A DNA stretch of 64,000 bases from contig NZ_CP009922.3 of assembly GCF_000993785.3 (NCBI RefSeq), positions 4,960,001 through 5,024,000 of the forward strand, given 5' to 3'. Shown here piece by piece: positions 55,273 to 62,971 of this stretch. A program made the position numbers and the translations under genes. The notes under the pieces are model-generated. The model did not search any database. It saw only the letters and a list, made by a program, of their open reading frames with translations, and had not been told where the DNA came from. The DNA comes from Streptomyces xiamenensis. Lineage in GTDB: Bacteria; Actinomycetota; Actinomycetes; Streptomycetales; Streptomycetaceae. Every line of letters begins with the position of its first letter. Position 1 is the stretch's first letter.

Positions 55273-56511
55273 GTGCAGGCGGTGAGCTCGTCCGGGCTTG
55301 AGCTGCCCTCGGGGAACGGGGGTGAGACCGCGGAGGCGCCCACCCAGGCGGTGCCCGTGCCGCGTCCCGTGGAGATCGGGGCCGATCTGGGCTGGAGCGA
55401 GGCTGACTGGTCCGAGGTGCGCACCCGGGTGGAGCGTGCCGGGCGGGCATATGTCTGGCTCAATCTGGTCGAACAGCGCCTGCGCTCGGTGGTGGCCGCG
55501 GTGCTGCGCCCGGTGTACGAGCCGGTGCACGGCGAGGAGTGGGAGATCGCGGCGGCGGGTCCCGCCGGACAGGAGTGGGTGCAGCGGGCGGCGGCGCTGC
55601 GGGAGGTGAGCCGCCGCAAGGGGCTGGTGCTTGATCCGGCCGATGACACGGTGCTCGCCTTCCTGACGCTGCCTCAGTTGCGTGAACTCATGGTGCAGCA
55701 CTGGCCCTGTTTCGCCCCGTATTTGGACAATCGTCGCGAGCTGGAACTGACGCTGGACGAGCTGGAGGTGGCGCGCAGCGCGGTCAGCCGCAACCGGGGG
55801 ATGAGCCGGGCCGTGCTGGAGCAGGCCGAGCGCGGCTGCGCCCGGTTGCTGCGGTTGCTGGACTCCGGGGCGCCCGCGGACGCCGGACGGTTGCCGGCGG
55901 ACGCGGTGGAGCGGCTGGTGGGGGACCGGTTCACGGATGTGGCGGGGGTGCATCCGGACCGGGTGCGGTTGCAGCGGCAGCTGCCGCCGGAGGAACTGTT
56001 CGGGGGTGCCAGGCGGCTGGACGCGATGGGGACGGCGCTGGGGCTGCTGGTGCAGAACTATCCGGGGCGGCGGCTGGCGCATCTGGCGGCCTCGGGGTGC
56101 CGGGTGCGGCTGCTGTTCCTGAACCCGGCGAGCGGGGCGATGCGGCGCCGGGAGCGCGAGCTGGGGCTCAAGCGCGGGGAGTTGGGGCGCTCGGTGGAGA
56201 CCAACATCCTCCAGGTGCGCCGGGTGCGCAGCAAGGTGCGCGATCCCGAGGCTTTCGACATTCATGTGTTCGATGAGATCCCCCGTTTCAGTGCTTATTT
56301 CGTGGACGGTGACAGCCCGGACGGGGTGGCCGTGGTTCAGTCATATCTAAGGAGAATACGGGGAATGGAAACCCCGGTTCTCGTTCTCCGGCGCACGGGC
56401 CGGGAGATACCGCACCGAACGGACGCGGCCGCGGATGGCGAAATCACGCTTTTCGAAACCTACCGTGAAGAGTTCGAATGGGCCTGGGGGAATTCCCGGC
56501 CGGTTTCGTGA
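55273..56511 (+). CDS. SAV2148-family HEPN protein
   Basis: A 412-residue member of the SAV2148 family, which NCBI lists as HEPN-domain proteins. It occurs widely in Streptomyces and is of unknown function. Helical stretches include RAYVWLNLVEQRLRSVVAAV, TLPQLRELMVQHWPCFAPYL and DELEVARSAVSRNRGMS. After a charged linker, a second domain runs from RVRLLFLNPASGAMRRRERE to IPRFSAYFVDGDSPDG, similar to the PLD-like end in other prokaryotic regulators. HEPN proteins are often RNases; the RxxxxH motif is not clear here, so activity is unproven. The GTG at 55273 is chosen over GTG 55282. Confidence 0.8.
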   Translation: MQAVSSSGLELPSGNGGETAEAPTQAVPVPRPVEIGADLGWSEADWSEVRTRVERAGRAYVWLNLVEQRLRSVVAAVLRPVYEPVHGEEWEIAAAGPAGQEWVQRAAALREVSRRKGLVLDPADDTVLAFLTLPQLRELMVQHWPCFAPYLDNRRELELTLDELEVARSAVSRNRGMSRAVLEQAERGCARLLRLLDSGAPADAGRLPADAVERLVGDRFTDVAGVHPDRVRLQRQLPPEELFGGARRLDAMGTALGLLVQNYPGRRLAHLAASGCRVRLLFLNPASGAMRRRERELGLKRGELGRSVETNILQVRRVRSKVRDPEAFDIHVFDEIPRFSAYFVDGDSPDGVAVVQSYLRRIRGMETPVLVLRRTGREIPHRTDAAADGEITLFETYREEFEWAWGNSRPVS

Positions 56512-56573
56512 CATCGCGCTCCGTGTGAAAGTGGTAGCGTCTTTCGGGTCCTATTTCCGCCTGGAAGCAGACC

Positions 56574-57674
56574 ATGCGTCACGACATTCCCCCCCTGACA
56601 GAGGTGCGCCGGACCACGCAGAAGAAACGGGACGCGTGGTGGACCGTCCTGCTGGTGGACCCGCTCGCCACCCCCCTGGTGCGCTGGACCGCGCTGTGGA
56701 CCAGGATCACGCCGAATCAGATCACCTGGCTGGCCCTGTTCTTCGGTCTCGGCGCCGCCGGCTGTTTTGCCTTCGGCACCTGGAACTGGCTGCTGGTCGG
56801 CGCCCTGCTCTATCACGTGAGTTTCGTCCTGGACTGCATGGACGGGAAACTCGCCCGGCTGACCGGGACCGGCTCAGTATTCGGCGCCTGGCTCGATTAT
56901 GTGTTTGACCGGATCAGGGTATTGGTGTGCGCGGTCGCCCTGATGGGTGGCCAATTCTCCCGCACCGATGATGTGATCTATCTCTGGCTGGCGCTCGCGG
57001 TGGTCTTCCTCGACATGCTGCGGTATATCGACGCGCTCCAGATCTTCAAGATCCGGCACGGGATGCGCAAGCAGATCAAGGCCCGGGCCCGCCGCGCCAG
57101 GGAAGCCGAGAACGCCACCGAACTGGCCTTCATGGAAGATCTCCTGCGAGAGAATCCGGAGGCGGACGCCGACGCCGTCGCCGCCCACCACGGAGGCGAA
57201 ACGGACACGGCGGCCGAGGCCGCCGAGGAGCGCGCGGTGCCCGCCCAGCGCGCCTCCGCCTCCCCCTCCGCCTCCGCCGTCGTCCCGGTCACCGTTCCCG
57301 CCCCGCAGGGGGACACCCGCCCCGGCCGTCCGGTGACCGCCATCGTCGATCTGCACCGCGAGTTCCGTTCCCGGTTCCCCGGCTATCTGCGCCTGCGTGC
57401 CTTCCTCCTGCGGCACCGGATCCGTACCCACCTGGTGAGCGGCATCGAGTTCCAGATGGCGGTGTTCATCGTCGCCCCGGCGCTGAACGCCGTGGTCCCG
57501 GTGACCATCGGCGCGGGCGTGCTGCTGCTCGTCTTCGAGCTGGCGATCATCTACAAGCTGCTGCTGTCCACCCGGGACTTCGCCCGCACCCTGGACTCCT
57601 TCGACGCGGCCGAGAGCCGGCGGCGCGCCCAGGAGGAGGAAGCCGCGGAGTCCGGCGCACCGGTGGCCGGCTGA
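56574..57674 (+). CDS. CDP-alcohol phosphatidyltransferase
   Basis: An integral membrane enzyme of phospholipid or related head-group transfer (366 residues). The active-site motif DGx2ARx8Gx3Dx3D is present as DCMDGKLARLTGTG, continuing VFGAWLDYVFDR (about residues 91-118). Membrane segments surround it (ALFFGLGAAGCFAFGTW and LLVGALLYHVSFVL). A cytoplasmic, Ala/Glu-rich insert of about 90 residues follows the motif, then two more segments near the end. The head group is unknown. The first half of the gene is poorer in GC than its neighbours. Confidence 0.85.
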   Translation: MRHDIPPLTEVRRTTQKKRDAWWTVLLVDPLATPLVRWTALWTRITPNQITWLALFFGLGAAGCFAFGTWNWLLVGALLYHVSFVLDCMDGKLARLTGTGSVFGAWLDYVFDRIRVLVCAVALMGGQFSRTDDVIYLWLALAVVFLDMLRYIDALQIFKIRHGMRKQIKARARRAREAENATELAFMEDLLRENPEADADAVAAHHGGETDTAAEAAEERAVPAQRASASPSASAVVPVTVPAPQGDTRPGRPVTAIVDLHREFRSRFPGYLRLRAFLLRHRIRTHLVSGIEFQMAVFIVAPALNAVVPVTIGAGVLLLVFELAIIYKLLLSTRDFARTLDSFDAAESRRRAQEEEAAESGAPVAG

Positions 57675-57694
57675 GCGACCACGCCCCCTTCCAG

Positions 57695-57723
57695 TTGCAC
57701 GAGACGTATCGTCTCGTTACGCT
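57695..57723 (+). promoter_or_regulatory. Promoter with TetR-type operator before the glycosyltransferase
   Basis: A -35 (TTGCAC, 57695-57700) and a -10 (TACGCT, 57718-57723) are 17 bases apart. Nearly all of that spacer is the 19-bp palindrome ACGAGACG-TAT-CGTCTCGT (57699-57717), a shape typical of TetR-family operators. Transcription would begin near the start codon at 57730, so the mRNA may be leaderless. No TetR gene is adjacent. Confidence 0.75.
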
Positions 57724-57729
57724 GACGGC

Positions 57730-58950
57730 ATGACCGCAGCCGCGCCGGCCCGCCGCGCCCACATCGCCATGTTCAGCATCCCGGCCCCGGGCCACATCTT
57801 CCCGAGCCTTGAGGTCATCCGTGAACTCGTCGCCCGGGGCCACCGTGTCACCTACGCCATCCCCGAGTCCTTCGCCGACACCGTCGCGGAAACGGGGGCC
57901 GAGCCGAAGACGTACTCCTCGCTCCTCAGTGTCGAACAGGAGTGGGGCGAGGAGTACCTGGACCAGGTGGAGCCCTTCCTGGAGGACAACATCCGGATGC
58001 TGCCCCAGCTGGCCGAGGCGTACGCGGGTGACGAGCCCGATCTGGTGCTGTTCGACATCGCCCCGTTCTGCGCCCGGATACTCGCCCGCCGCTGGCAGGT
58101 GCCGGCCCTCCAGCTCTCCCCGTGCATGGTCGGCTGGAAGGGCCTGGAGGAGGTCGTGGCCCAGCAGGAGAAGGACCTGAGAGGCAGTGAGCGCGGTCGC
58201 GCCTACCTGGACCGCTTCCAGGGCTGGCTGGACGCGAACGGCTTCGCCGGCTTCACGCCGCTGGAGTTCATGGCGCGCCCCGGCCGCACGCTCGCGCTCA
58301 TCCCCCGGGCCATGCAGCCGAACGCCGACCTCGTGGACACGGATGTCGCCACCTTCGTCGGCGCCTGCCAGGGAACCCGCGCCCATCAGCAGGAGTGGGT
58401 GCGCCCGGCGGAGGCCGCGGGCAAGCGGCTGCTGCTGATCTCCCTCGGCTCCTCCTACACCGACGAGCCGGGTTTCTACCGCGCCTGTGTGCGGGCGTTC
58501 GGTGATCTGCCCGGCTGGTACGTGGTGCTCCAGATCGGCTCCAGGGTGAGCGCGGAACAGTTGGTGGACGAGGGGGAGCAACTCCCGGGGAACATCGAGA
58601 CCCACTCCTGGGTGCCGCAGCTGTCCATCCTGCGGCAGGCCGACGCGTTCATCACCCACGCGGGCATGGGCGGCAGTCAGGAAGGACTGGCCAACGCCGT
58701 CCCGATGGTCGCGGTGCCCCAGGGCGCCGACCAGTTCGGCAACGCCGAACTGCTGGCCGGACTCGGCGTGGCCCGGCACCTCCCCAAGGCCGAGGCGAGC
58801 GCCGAGGCCCTGCGTGCGGCCGTGCTCGGCCTCGCCGGTGATCCGGAGGTCGCGGCCCGGCTGCGGGAGATCCGGCGGGGGATGGCCGCCGAGGGCGGCG
58901 CCCCGCACGCCGCCGACCTCATCGAGGCGGAGCTGCCGGTTACTCCCTGA
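57730..58950 (+). CDS. Macrolide-type glycosyltransferase (GT1)
   Basis: A 406-residue GT-B enzyme of the MGT/OleD group, which uses UDP-sugars to inactivate macrolides and other aglycones. The catalytic His is in SIPAPGHIFPSLEV, the donor site is HAGMGGSQEGLANAVP (about residues 304-319), and GADQFGNAELLAGLG follows. The full length and both domains are present. The gene is probably expressed from a TetR-type operator and may be leaderless. It could serve self-protection or detoxification; the substrate is unknown. Confidence 0.9.
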   Translation: MTAAAPARRAHIAMFSIPAPGHIFPSLEVIRELVARGHRVTYAIPESFADTVAETGAEPKTYSSLLSVEQEWGEEYLDQVEPFLEDNIRMLPQLAEAYAGDEPDLVLFDIAPFCARILARRWQVPALQLSPCMVGWKGLEEVVAQQEKDLRGSERGRAYLDRFQGWLDANGFAGFTPLEFMARPGRTLALIPRAMQPNADLVDTDVATFVGACQGTRAHQQEWVRPAEAAGKRLLLISLGSSYTDEPGFYRACVRAFGDLPGWYVVLQIGSRVSAEQLVDEGEQLPGNIETHSWVPQLSILRQADAFITHAGMGGSQEGLANAVPMVAVPQGADQFGNAELLAGLGVARHLPKAEASAEALRAAVLGLAGDPEVAARLREIRRGMAAEGGAPHAADLIEAELPVTP

Positions 58951-59118
58951 CCAGGGCCGCGCCCCACCACTCCTCGATCCGCCCGGGCGGGCGGTGACGG
59001 TCCGCCGGGCCTGCACGGCCTCATCGGCCGGCTGCTGTGGGTGGTCCGGCCGGCCGGGTACGGCAGGGCGCTCGTCCGGCTGCGGGGCACTGTCGGTGGC
59101 GGCTCCTAAGCTGCGGGC

Positions 59119-59694
59119 ATGACGGAAGGTACCGAAGCCGGGCCCGCCCGGTTCGTGGCGCTGCTGCGCGGGATCAATGTCGGCGGACACCGCAAGGTCC
59201 CGATGGCCGACCTGCGGGCGGTGCTCACCGAGCTGGGGTACGGGGCACCGCGCACACATCTGCAGAGCGGCAACGCGGTTTTCACGGCGGCGCCTGGCGC
59301 CGACCCCCGGGCGCTGGGCCAGGAGTTGGCGGCGGCGCTGGAGCGGCGGTTCGGGTTCGCCGTGGACACCCTCGTGCTCAGCGCGGAACAACTGCGCGCC
59401 ACCGTACGGCGCTGCCCGTACGACACCGACGGGCTCGACCCGGCCAAGCTGCTGGTGCTCTTCCTCGACCGCACCCCCGACCCCGCCGCCCTGGACCGCC
59501 TCGACCCCGGGCGCTACGCACCCGACACCTTCCGGGCCGGTGAGCGGGAGGTCTTCGCGTACTTCCCGGACGGCATGGGGCGCAGCAAGCTCGGCGACGC
59601 CCTCGTCGGCGCGCTGAAGGGCCACCTGGCCACCGGACGGAACTGGCGCACCGTCCAGAAGCTGCTGGAGCTGGCGGCGGAGGAGCCGGACTGA
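59119..59694 (+). CDS. DUF1697 protein
   Basis: A 191-residue member of DUF1697. The hallmark FVALLRGINVGGHRKVPM is at residues about 12-29, and THLQSGNAVFTAAP follows. The two ferredoxin-like repeats of the family seem to be present. The function is unknown. ATG 59119 is a reasonable start. The 168 bases before it (58951-59118) hold no gene. Confidence 0.88.
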   Translation: MTEGTEAGPARFVALLRGINVGGHRKVPMADLRAVLTELGYGAPRTHLQSGNAVFTAAPGADPRALGQELAAALERRFGFAVDTLVLSAEQLRATVRRCPYDTDGLDPAKLLVLFLDRTPDPAALDRLDPGRYAPDTFRAGEREVFAYFPDGMGRSKLGDALVGALKGHLATGRNWRTVQKLLELAAEEPD

Positions 59695-59707
59695 CCCCCG
59701 CCCGGCG

Positions 59708-60142
59708 TCAGCGGGCGAGCCAGTCGCCGCTCGGGATCGGGGTGCCCGTCGTGCGCAGCCGGGTGGCCAGGGGGTCCGCCGCCAGATACGTCCAGGCGCG
59801 GGTGCCGTCCAGGACGCGCACCACCAGCCGGTCGTAGTCCGGGCCCTCCAGCCGGTCCAGAGTGGCCAGCACCTCGTCGAAGGCCGGCTCCGGGACGTAC
59901 ATCAGCTCCCCGGTGATCGTGGCCCGCTCCCCTCGGGCGGGGGAGGCCTCGTGCCCGCCGTCCGGGACGGCCACCGCGTACGGGAAGCCGGGCCCCTCGT
60001 ACAGCATCGCGCCCGCCAGGACGGCGGGCTCCTCCCGGGTGGTGCGGCCGCGCAGCGTCCACGCGTAGTGGCGCTGCCCGGCGCGCAGGGTGCCGTAGAC
60101 GAAGAAGGGCAGGGGTTCGGCTCGCGCGGGCATGCCGCTCAT
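59708..60142 (-). CDS. Gamma-glutamylcyclotransferase-fold protein
   Basis: A 144-residue AIG2/GGCT-like protein. PFFVYGTLRAGQRHYAWTL holds the nucleotide-like glycine loop, and GELMYVPEPAFDEVL carries the conserved Glu. Its natural substrate, perhaps gamma-glutamyl amines or peptides, is unknown. The gene is convergent with the DUF1697 gene, 13 bases apart. Confidence 0.85.
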   Translation of the reverse strand: MSGMPARAEPLPFFVYGTLRAGQRHYAWTLRGRTTREEPAVLAGAMLYEGPGFPYAVAVPDGGHEASPARGERATITGELMYVPEPAFDEVLATLDRLEGPDYDRLVVRVLDGTRAWTYLAADPLATRLRTTGTPIPSGDWLAR

Positions 60143-60197
60143 CCTGCCCGTTCCGTCTGTATCAGGGCGCCCACTGGCGGTAATCGGTCTGTACCAT

Positions 60198-60665
60198 TTA
60201 CGATGACGGACCCGCCGGGGTGGGAGAGGGACCCGGCCGGTGGTTGAGCTGCGTGTCGCCGCGTAGGGGGGAATCGCCGGTCGGGTCTGGGACGGTCACG
60301 GGCAGCCCGGCCCGCCGCCACGCCTGGAAACCGCCGACCAGATCGGTGGCCCTGCGCAGCCCGATCGCCCGCAGCGAGACCGCCGCCAGCGAGGAGGCGT
60401 ACCCCTCGTCGCACAGCACGATCCAGTGCACATCACGCCCCGTGGCCTCGGGCACCGACGCGCCACTGGCCGGGTCGCAACGCCACTCCAGATGATTGCG
60501 CTCGATGATCAGCGCGCCCGGGATCGTGCCGTCCGCCTCCCGCTGGAAGGCGGGCCGGGTGTCCACCAGGACCGCGCCCGCCCGCCGCGCCGCCTGCGCC
60601 GCGTGCGGGTCGAGCCGGTCCAGGCCCGCGCGCACCGCGGTCAGATGCTCATCGATCGTCGTCAT
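60198..60665 (-). CDS. Rhodanese-like sulfurtransferase
   Basis: A 155-residue single-domain sulfurtransferase. The active-site Cys is in WIVLCDEGYASSLAAV (about residue 88), and DTRPAFQREADGTIPGAL is the substrate loop of the fold. It handles sulfane sulfur; with cysteine dioxygenase 33 bases upstream, it probably takes part in sulfide/cysteine catabolism. The short Pro/Ser/Gly-rich tail is probably not structured. Confidence 0.9.
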   Translation of the reverse strand: MTTIDEHLTAVRAGLDRLDPHAAQAARRAGAVLVDTRPAFQREADGTIPGALIIERNHLEWRCDPASGASVPEATGRDVHWIVLCDEGYASSLAAVSLRAIGLRRATDLVGGFQAWRRAGLPVTVPDPTGDSPLRGDTQLNHRPGPSPTPAGPSS

Positions 60666-60698
60666 GGCTCAGCCTCAACTCCCCGTGCGTTCCCGGTC

Positions 60699-61181
60699 TC
60701 AGTCGTCGATCGTGTCGGTGCGGTCCAGCAGCAGCGCGCCGTCCGCCCCCAGCCGGTAGTAGTTCTGCGAGGCCAGCGCCGGCCCGTACGCGTGGACGCT
60801 GAGCGCCGGTTCGGTGCCGCGGTTGCTCACCCGGTGCACATGGCGCGGGCCGAACGACCGCAGCCCGCCCACCGGAAGCCGTCGGGCCCCCGGAAAGGTC
60901 TCCTCGCTCAGCGTCCCCTCCACCACCGTGAACGCCCCGGCCGAGCCGCCGTGGTCGTGGATCTCGGTGCCCTGCCCCGGCAGCCACGTCAGCAGCCACA
61001 CCTCGTACCCTTCGGCGCGGTGCAGCCGGTGGTACCAGCGCTCGGGCGAGGTGAAGCGGGCCAGCGCCCGCCACGACTCGGGCCGGGCGGCGACCCGGCG
61101 CACGGTCTCGGCCAGCCGGGCAGGAGAGAAGGGGACCTCGGTGGCCGCGGACGAACGGGGCGGGGCGGAGAAAACAGACAT
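60699..61181 (-). CDS. Cysteine dioxygenase
   Basis: Oxidises cysteine to cysteine sulfinate with a mononuclear iron (160 residues, cupin). The iron ligands are the two His in GTEIHDHGGSAGAF and the His in GPRHVHRVSNRG. Tyr in RWYHRLHRAEGYEV and NYYRLGADG may be part of the active site. ATG 61181 follows AAGAGG. The frame stays open upstream, but a leader-peptide ORF (61261-61347) lies 79 bases before it in another frame. Confidence 0.9.
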   Translation of the reverse strand: MSVFSAPPRSSAATEVPFSPARLAETVRRVAARPESWRALARFTSPERWYHRLHRAEGYEVWLLTWLPGQGTEIHDHGGSAGAFTVVEGTLSEETFPGARRLPVGGLRSFGPRHVHRVSNRGTEPALSVHAYGPALASQNYYRLGADGALLLDRTDTIDD

Positions 61182-61260
61182 GGATGACCTCTTGCGCGGT
61201 GCCGGATGCGGTGGGCGGAATGCGGGACGCCGCGCCCACGGCTGACACCGGGCGCGACCG

Positions 61261-61347
61261 TCAGGGACGGCCGCGGCGACACAGCGCGCTGGCCACGCGG
61301 ACAAAGTCCACGTGCTGCCTGGTAAAGAAGCGCTTGCCGGTCGACAT
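61261..61347 (-). CDS. HVD-type leader peptide before cysteine dioxygenase
   Basis: A 28-residue mini-ORF with the actinobacterial leader-peptide core FTRQHVDFVRVASALCRR. Such peptides are frequently found ahead of sulfur-metabolism genes; one cysteine lies close to the end, where stalling would respond to Cys supply. A promoter at 61355-61384 places transcription start at the ATG, so it is probably leaderless. In the 79 bases to the dioxygenase gene, GTGGGCG (61211-61217) pairs with CGCCCAC (61233-61239). Confidence 0.75.
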   Translation of the reverse strand: MSTGKRFFTRQHVDFVRVASALCRRGRP

Positions 61348-61354
61348 GGGGGTC

Positions 61355-61384
61355 ACATTGGCAGCCCACCCGTGCCCCGGTCAA
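61355..61384 (-). promoter_or_regulatory. Promoter of the dioxygenase leader peptide
   Basis: On the minus strand TTGACC (61379-61384), 18 bases and CAATGT (61355-61360) form a promoter-like pair. The -10 ends seven bases before the ATG at 61347, which suggests a leaderless start. Confidence 0.6.
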
Positions 61385-61476
61385 GCGGCCCCCGACTTTT
61401 CACGGACGTCATCCGGCGAAATATGACCCACTCCCGTTTGCCGTTGTTCCAGCAATTGAGACGGAGCGGCAATACC

Positions 61477-61506
61477 TTGACGGCGACCGGAGGTTGCTGG
61501 CAAGCT
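61477..61506 (+). promoter_or_regulatory. Promoter of the FMN-reductase leader peptide
   Basis: TTGACG (61477-61482), 18 bases and CAAGCT (61501-61506) form a promoter-like pair of the same spacing as its divergent partner. The -10 ends eight bases before the GTG at 61515, which suggests a leaderless start. The -10 is weak. Confidence 0.5.
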
Positions 61507-61514
61507 CACGTACT

Positions 61515-61598
61515 GTGAGTCAAGCTGACGTTCTCGTGACGCGCCTGCACGTCGATCTGCGACGGCAGGCCAGCGCTATCTGTGCCAACGGCCACTGA
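61515..61598 (+). CDS. HVD-type leader peptide before the FMN reductase
   Basis: A 27-residue mini-ORF, VLVTRLHVDLRRQASAICA in its core, of the same leader family as the one at 61261. One Cys lies near the end, followed by a His that precedes the stop codon. The GTG at 61515 fits the leaderless model; an internal GTG at 61536 is an alternative. The region 61599-61800, about 200 bases to the reductase gene, has no ORF and may hold attenuator or promoter elements. Confidence 0.75.
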   Translation: MSQADVLVTRLHVDLRRQASAICANGH

Positions 61599-61800
61599 AC
61601 ACAGCACAGCTGACCTTCTCCGGCCCGCAGCGGCCGTGAATCTCCGGCACCAGCCGTGTCTTTGAATCCCCATCGGCGGGCGGTATCCCGTCATTCCCGC
61701 GGCTCCATCCGGAAATCGCGCCACCGTGCCACCCGGCCCTGCCCCGCCATGCCCGAATTCCCCGGCCCTATTCTGGTTTTCGATGAACCCGGAGTGATTC

Positions 61801-62364
61801 ATGACGCACATTCTCGCGGTATCGGCCAGTCCGACCAGGGAATCGCGCACCGCCGCACTGGTGCAGCACGCCATCGACCGGCTCTCGCTCACCGGATTCG
61901 ACGCGGGGCACCTGGTACTGAGGGAACTGCCGGCCGAGGAACTGCTGGGCATCCGCCGGCCGGGCGCCGTGCTGCGGAGCGCGCTGGGGGATGTCGCCGT
62001 CGCGGACGGGCTGATCGTCGCCACCCCCGTGTACAAGGCGGCCTACACCGGCCTGCTGAAGACCTTCCTCGATCTGCTGCCGCAGTCGGGTCTCGCGGGC
62101 AAGACGGTACTGCCGCTGGCCACCGGGGGCGGCTGTGCCCACGTCCTGGCCATCGACTACGCGCTGCGCCCGGTGCTCACCGCACTGCGCGCCCGGCACG
62201 TGGTCGGCGGCTGTTACCAGCTGGAGGACGACATAGCTCGCCGCCCCGACGGATCCGCGCAGATCCGTCCGGAGGCCGAACTGCGCCTGTTCGACGCGAT
62301 CGACGACTTCATCGAAGCGCTCCCCGCGTCCACCGCCGCCGGTTCCGCGCCCCTGCCGCAGTGA
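61801..62364 (+). CDS. ssuE: NADPH-dependent FMN reductase (SsuE type)
   Basis: A 187-residue flavodoxin-fold FMN reductase. ILAVSASPTRESRTAALV is the phosphate-binding loop and IVATPVYKAAYTGLLKTFLD the flavin-binding stretch. LATGGGCAHVLAIDYALRP follows. SsuE gives reduced flavin to alkanesulfonate monooxygenase; the sulfonate permease gene at the window end supports this. An HVD-type leader peptide lies 203 bases upstream. ATG 61801 follows GGAG. The symbol is by similarity; a monooxygenase is not in the window. Confidence 0.85.
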   Translation: MTHILAVSASPTRESRTAALVQHAIDRLSLTGFDAGHLVLRELPAEELLGIRRPGAVLRSALGDVAVADGLIVATPVYKAAYTGLLKTFLDLLPQSGLAGKTVLPLATGGGCAHVLAIDYALRPVLTALRARHVVGGCYQLEDDIARRPDGSAQIRPEAELRLFDAIDDFIEALPASTAAGSAPLPQ

Positions 62365-62395
62365 CCTCAGTGACCTCTGGAAAGGCACAGACCGC

Positions 62396-62971
62396 ATGAC
62401 CGTTCAAGGCTTCGACCGCCCCATATCCGTGCAGGAGCCGATCATGCCGCAGCTGACCACACCCCTGTCAGACCTGTCCGACATGACCATCACCGTTGTC
62501 CCCGAAGGCGTGGACAGCTCCGTACCGCTGGTCGGCTACCTGGTCCTCGCTCCCGCGGGCACCCAGCTGTCCGAGCTGATCTCGCTGCCCGCCACCGCCC
62601 ACGCCACCGCCCACGCCGCCGCCCACGCCACCGCCCACGCCGCCGCCCACGCCGCCGCGCCCGCCGGCCGGGCCGAGCGCGGCCCGGGTATCACCATCGA
62701 CGAGGACGAGCGCACCGCCCGCGTGGACGGGACACCGCTGGAACTCACCTACCTGGAGTTCGAGCTGCTGTCCCATCTGATGCGGCACCCGCACCGCGTG
62801 TACAGCCGCGAGCAGTTGGTATCCACCATCTGGGGCTACGGCCCGGTCGGCGACCAGCGGACCGTGGACGTGCACGTCGCGCGGCTGCGCCGCAAGCTCG
62901 GCGCGGCGTACCGGGAGCGGATCGTGACGGTCCGGCGGGTGGGCTACAAGTACGTGCCCGCCGCGCGGTAG
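62396..62971 (+). CDS. Winged-helix regulator without receiver, His-Ala repeat linker
   Basis: A 191-residue DNA-binding protein with an OmpR/PhoB winged helix at the C-terminus (about residues 95-190: LTYLEFELLSHLMRHP and RTVDVHVARLRRKLG). The receiver domain is absent. The N-terminal part contains SSVPLVGYLVLAPAG, which may be a small sensor strand pair, then a linker of five A(T/A)AH units encoded by 62591-62650, so histidines recur every four residues. It could bind a metal or respond to one. Located in the sulfur cluster, it may regulate it. An internal start at 62444 or 62483 is possible. It overlaps the convergent chelatase gene by 28 bases. Confidence 0.8.
   Translation: MTVQGFDRPISVQEPIMPQLTTPLSDLSDMTITVVPEGVDSSVPLVGYLVLAPAGTQLSELISLPATAHATAHAAAHATAHAAAHAAAPAGRAERGPGITIDEDERTARVDGTPLELTYLEFELLSHLMRHPHRVYSREQLVSTIWGYGPVGDQRTVDVHVARLRRKLGAAYRERIVTVRRVGYKYVPAAR
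62591..62650 (+). repeat. Five tandem 12-bp units in the regulator gene
   Basis: Five copies of GCC(A/G)CCGCCCAC encode A-(T/A)-A-H units in the linker of the winged-helix protein. The repeat number could vary between strains without frameshift because the unit is a multiple of three. Confidence 0.9.

Noticed and set aside
62591..62650. A third CRISPR-like repeat
   Set aside because: The 12-bp units are directly adjacent without spacers and encode a protein linker.
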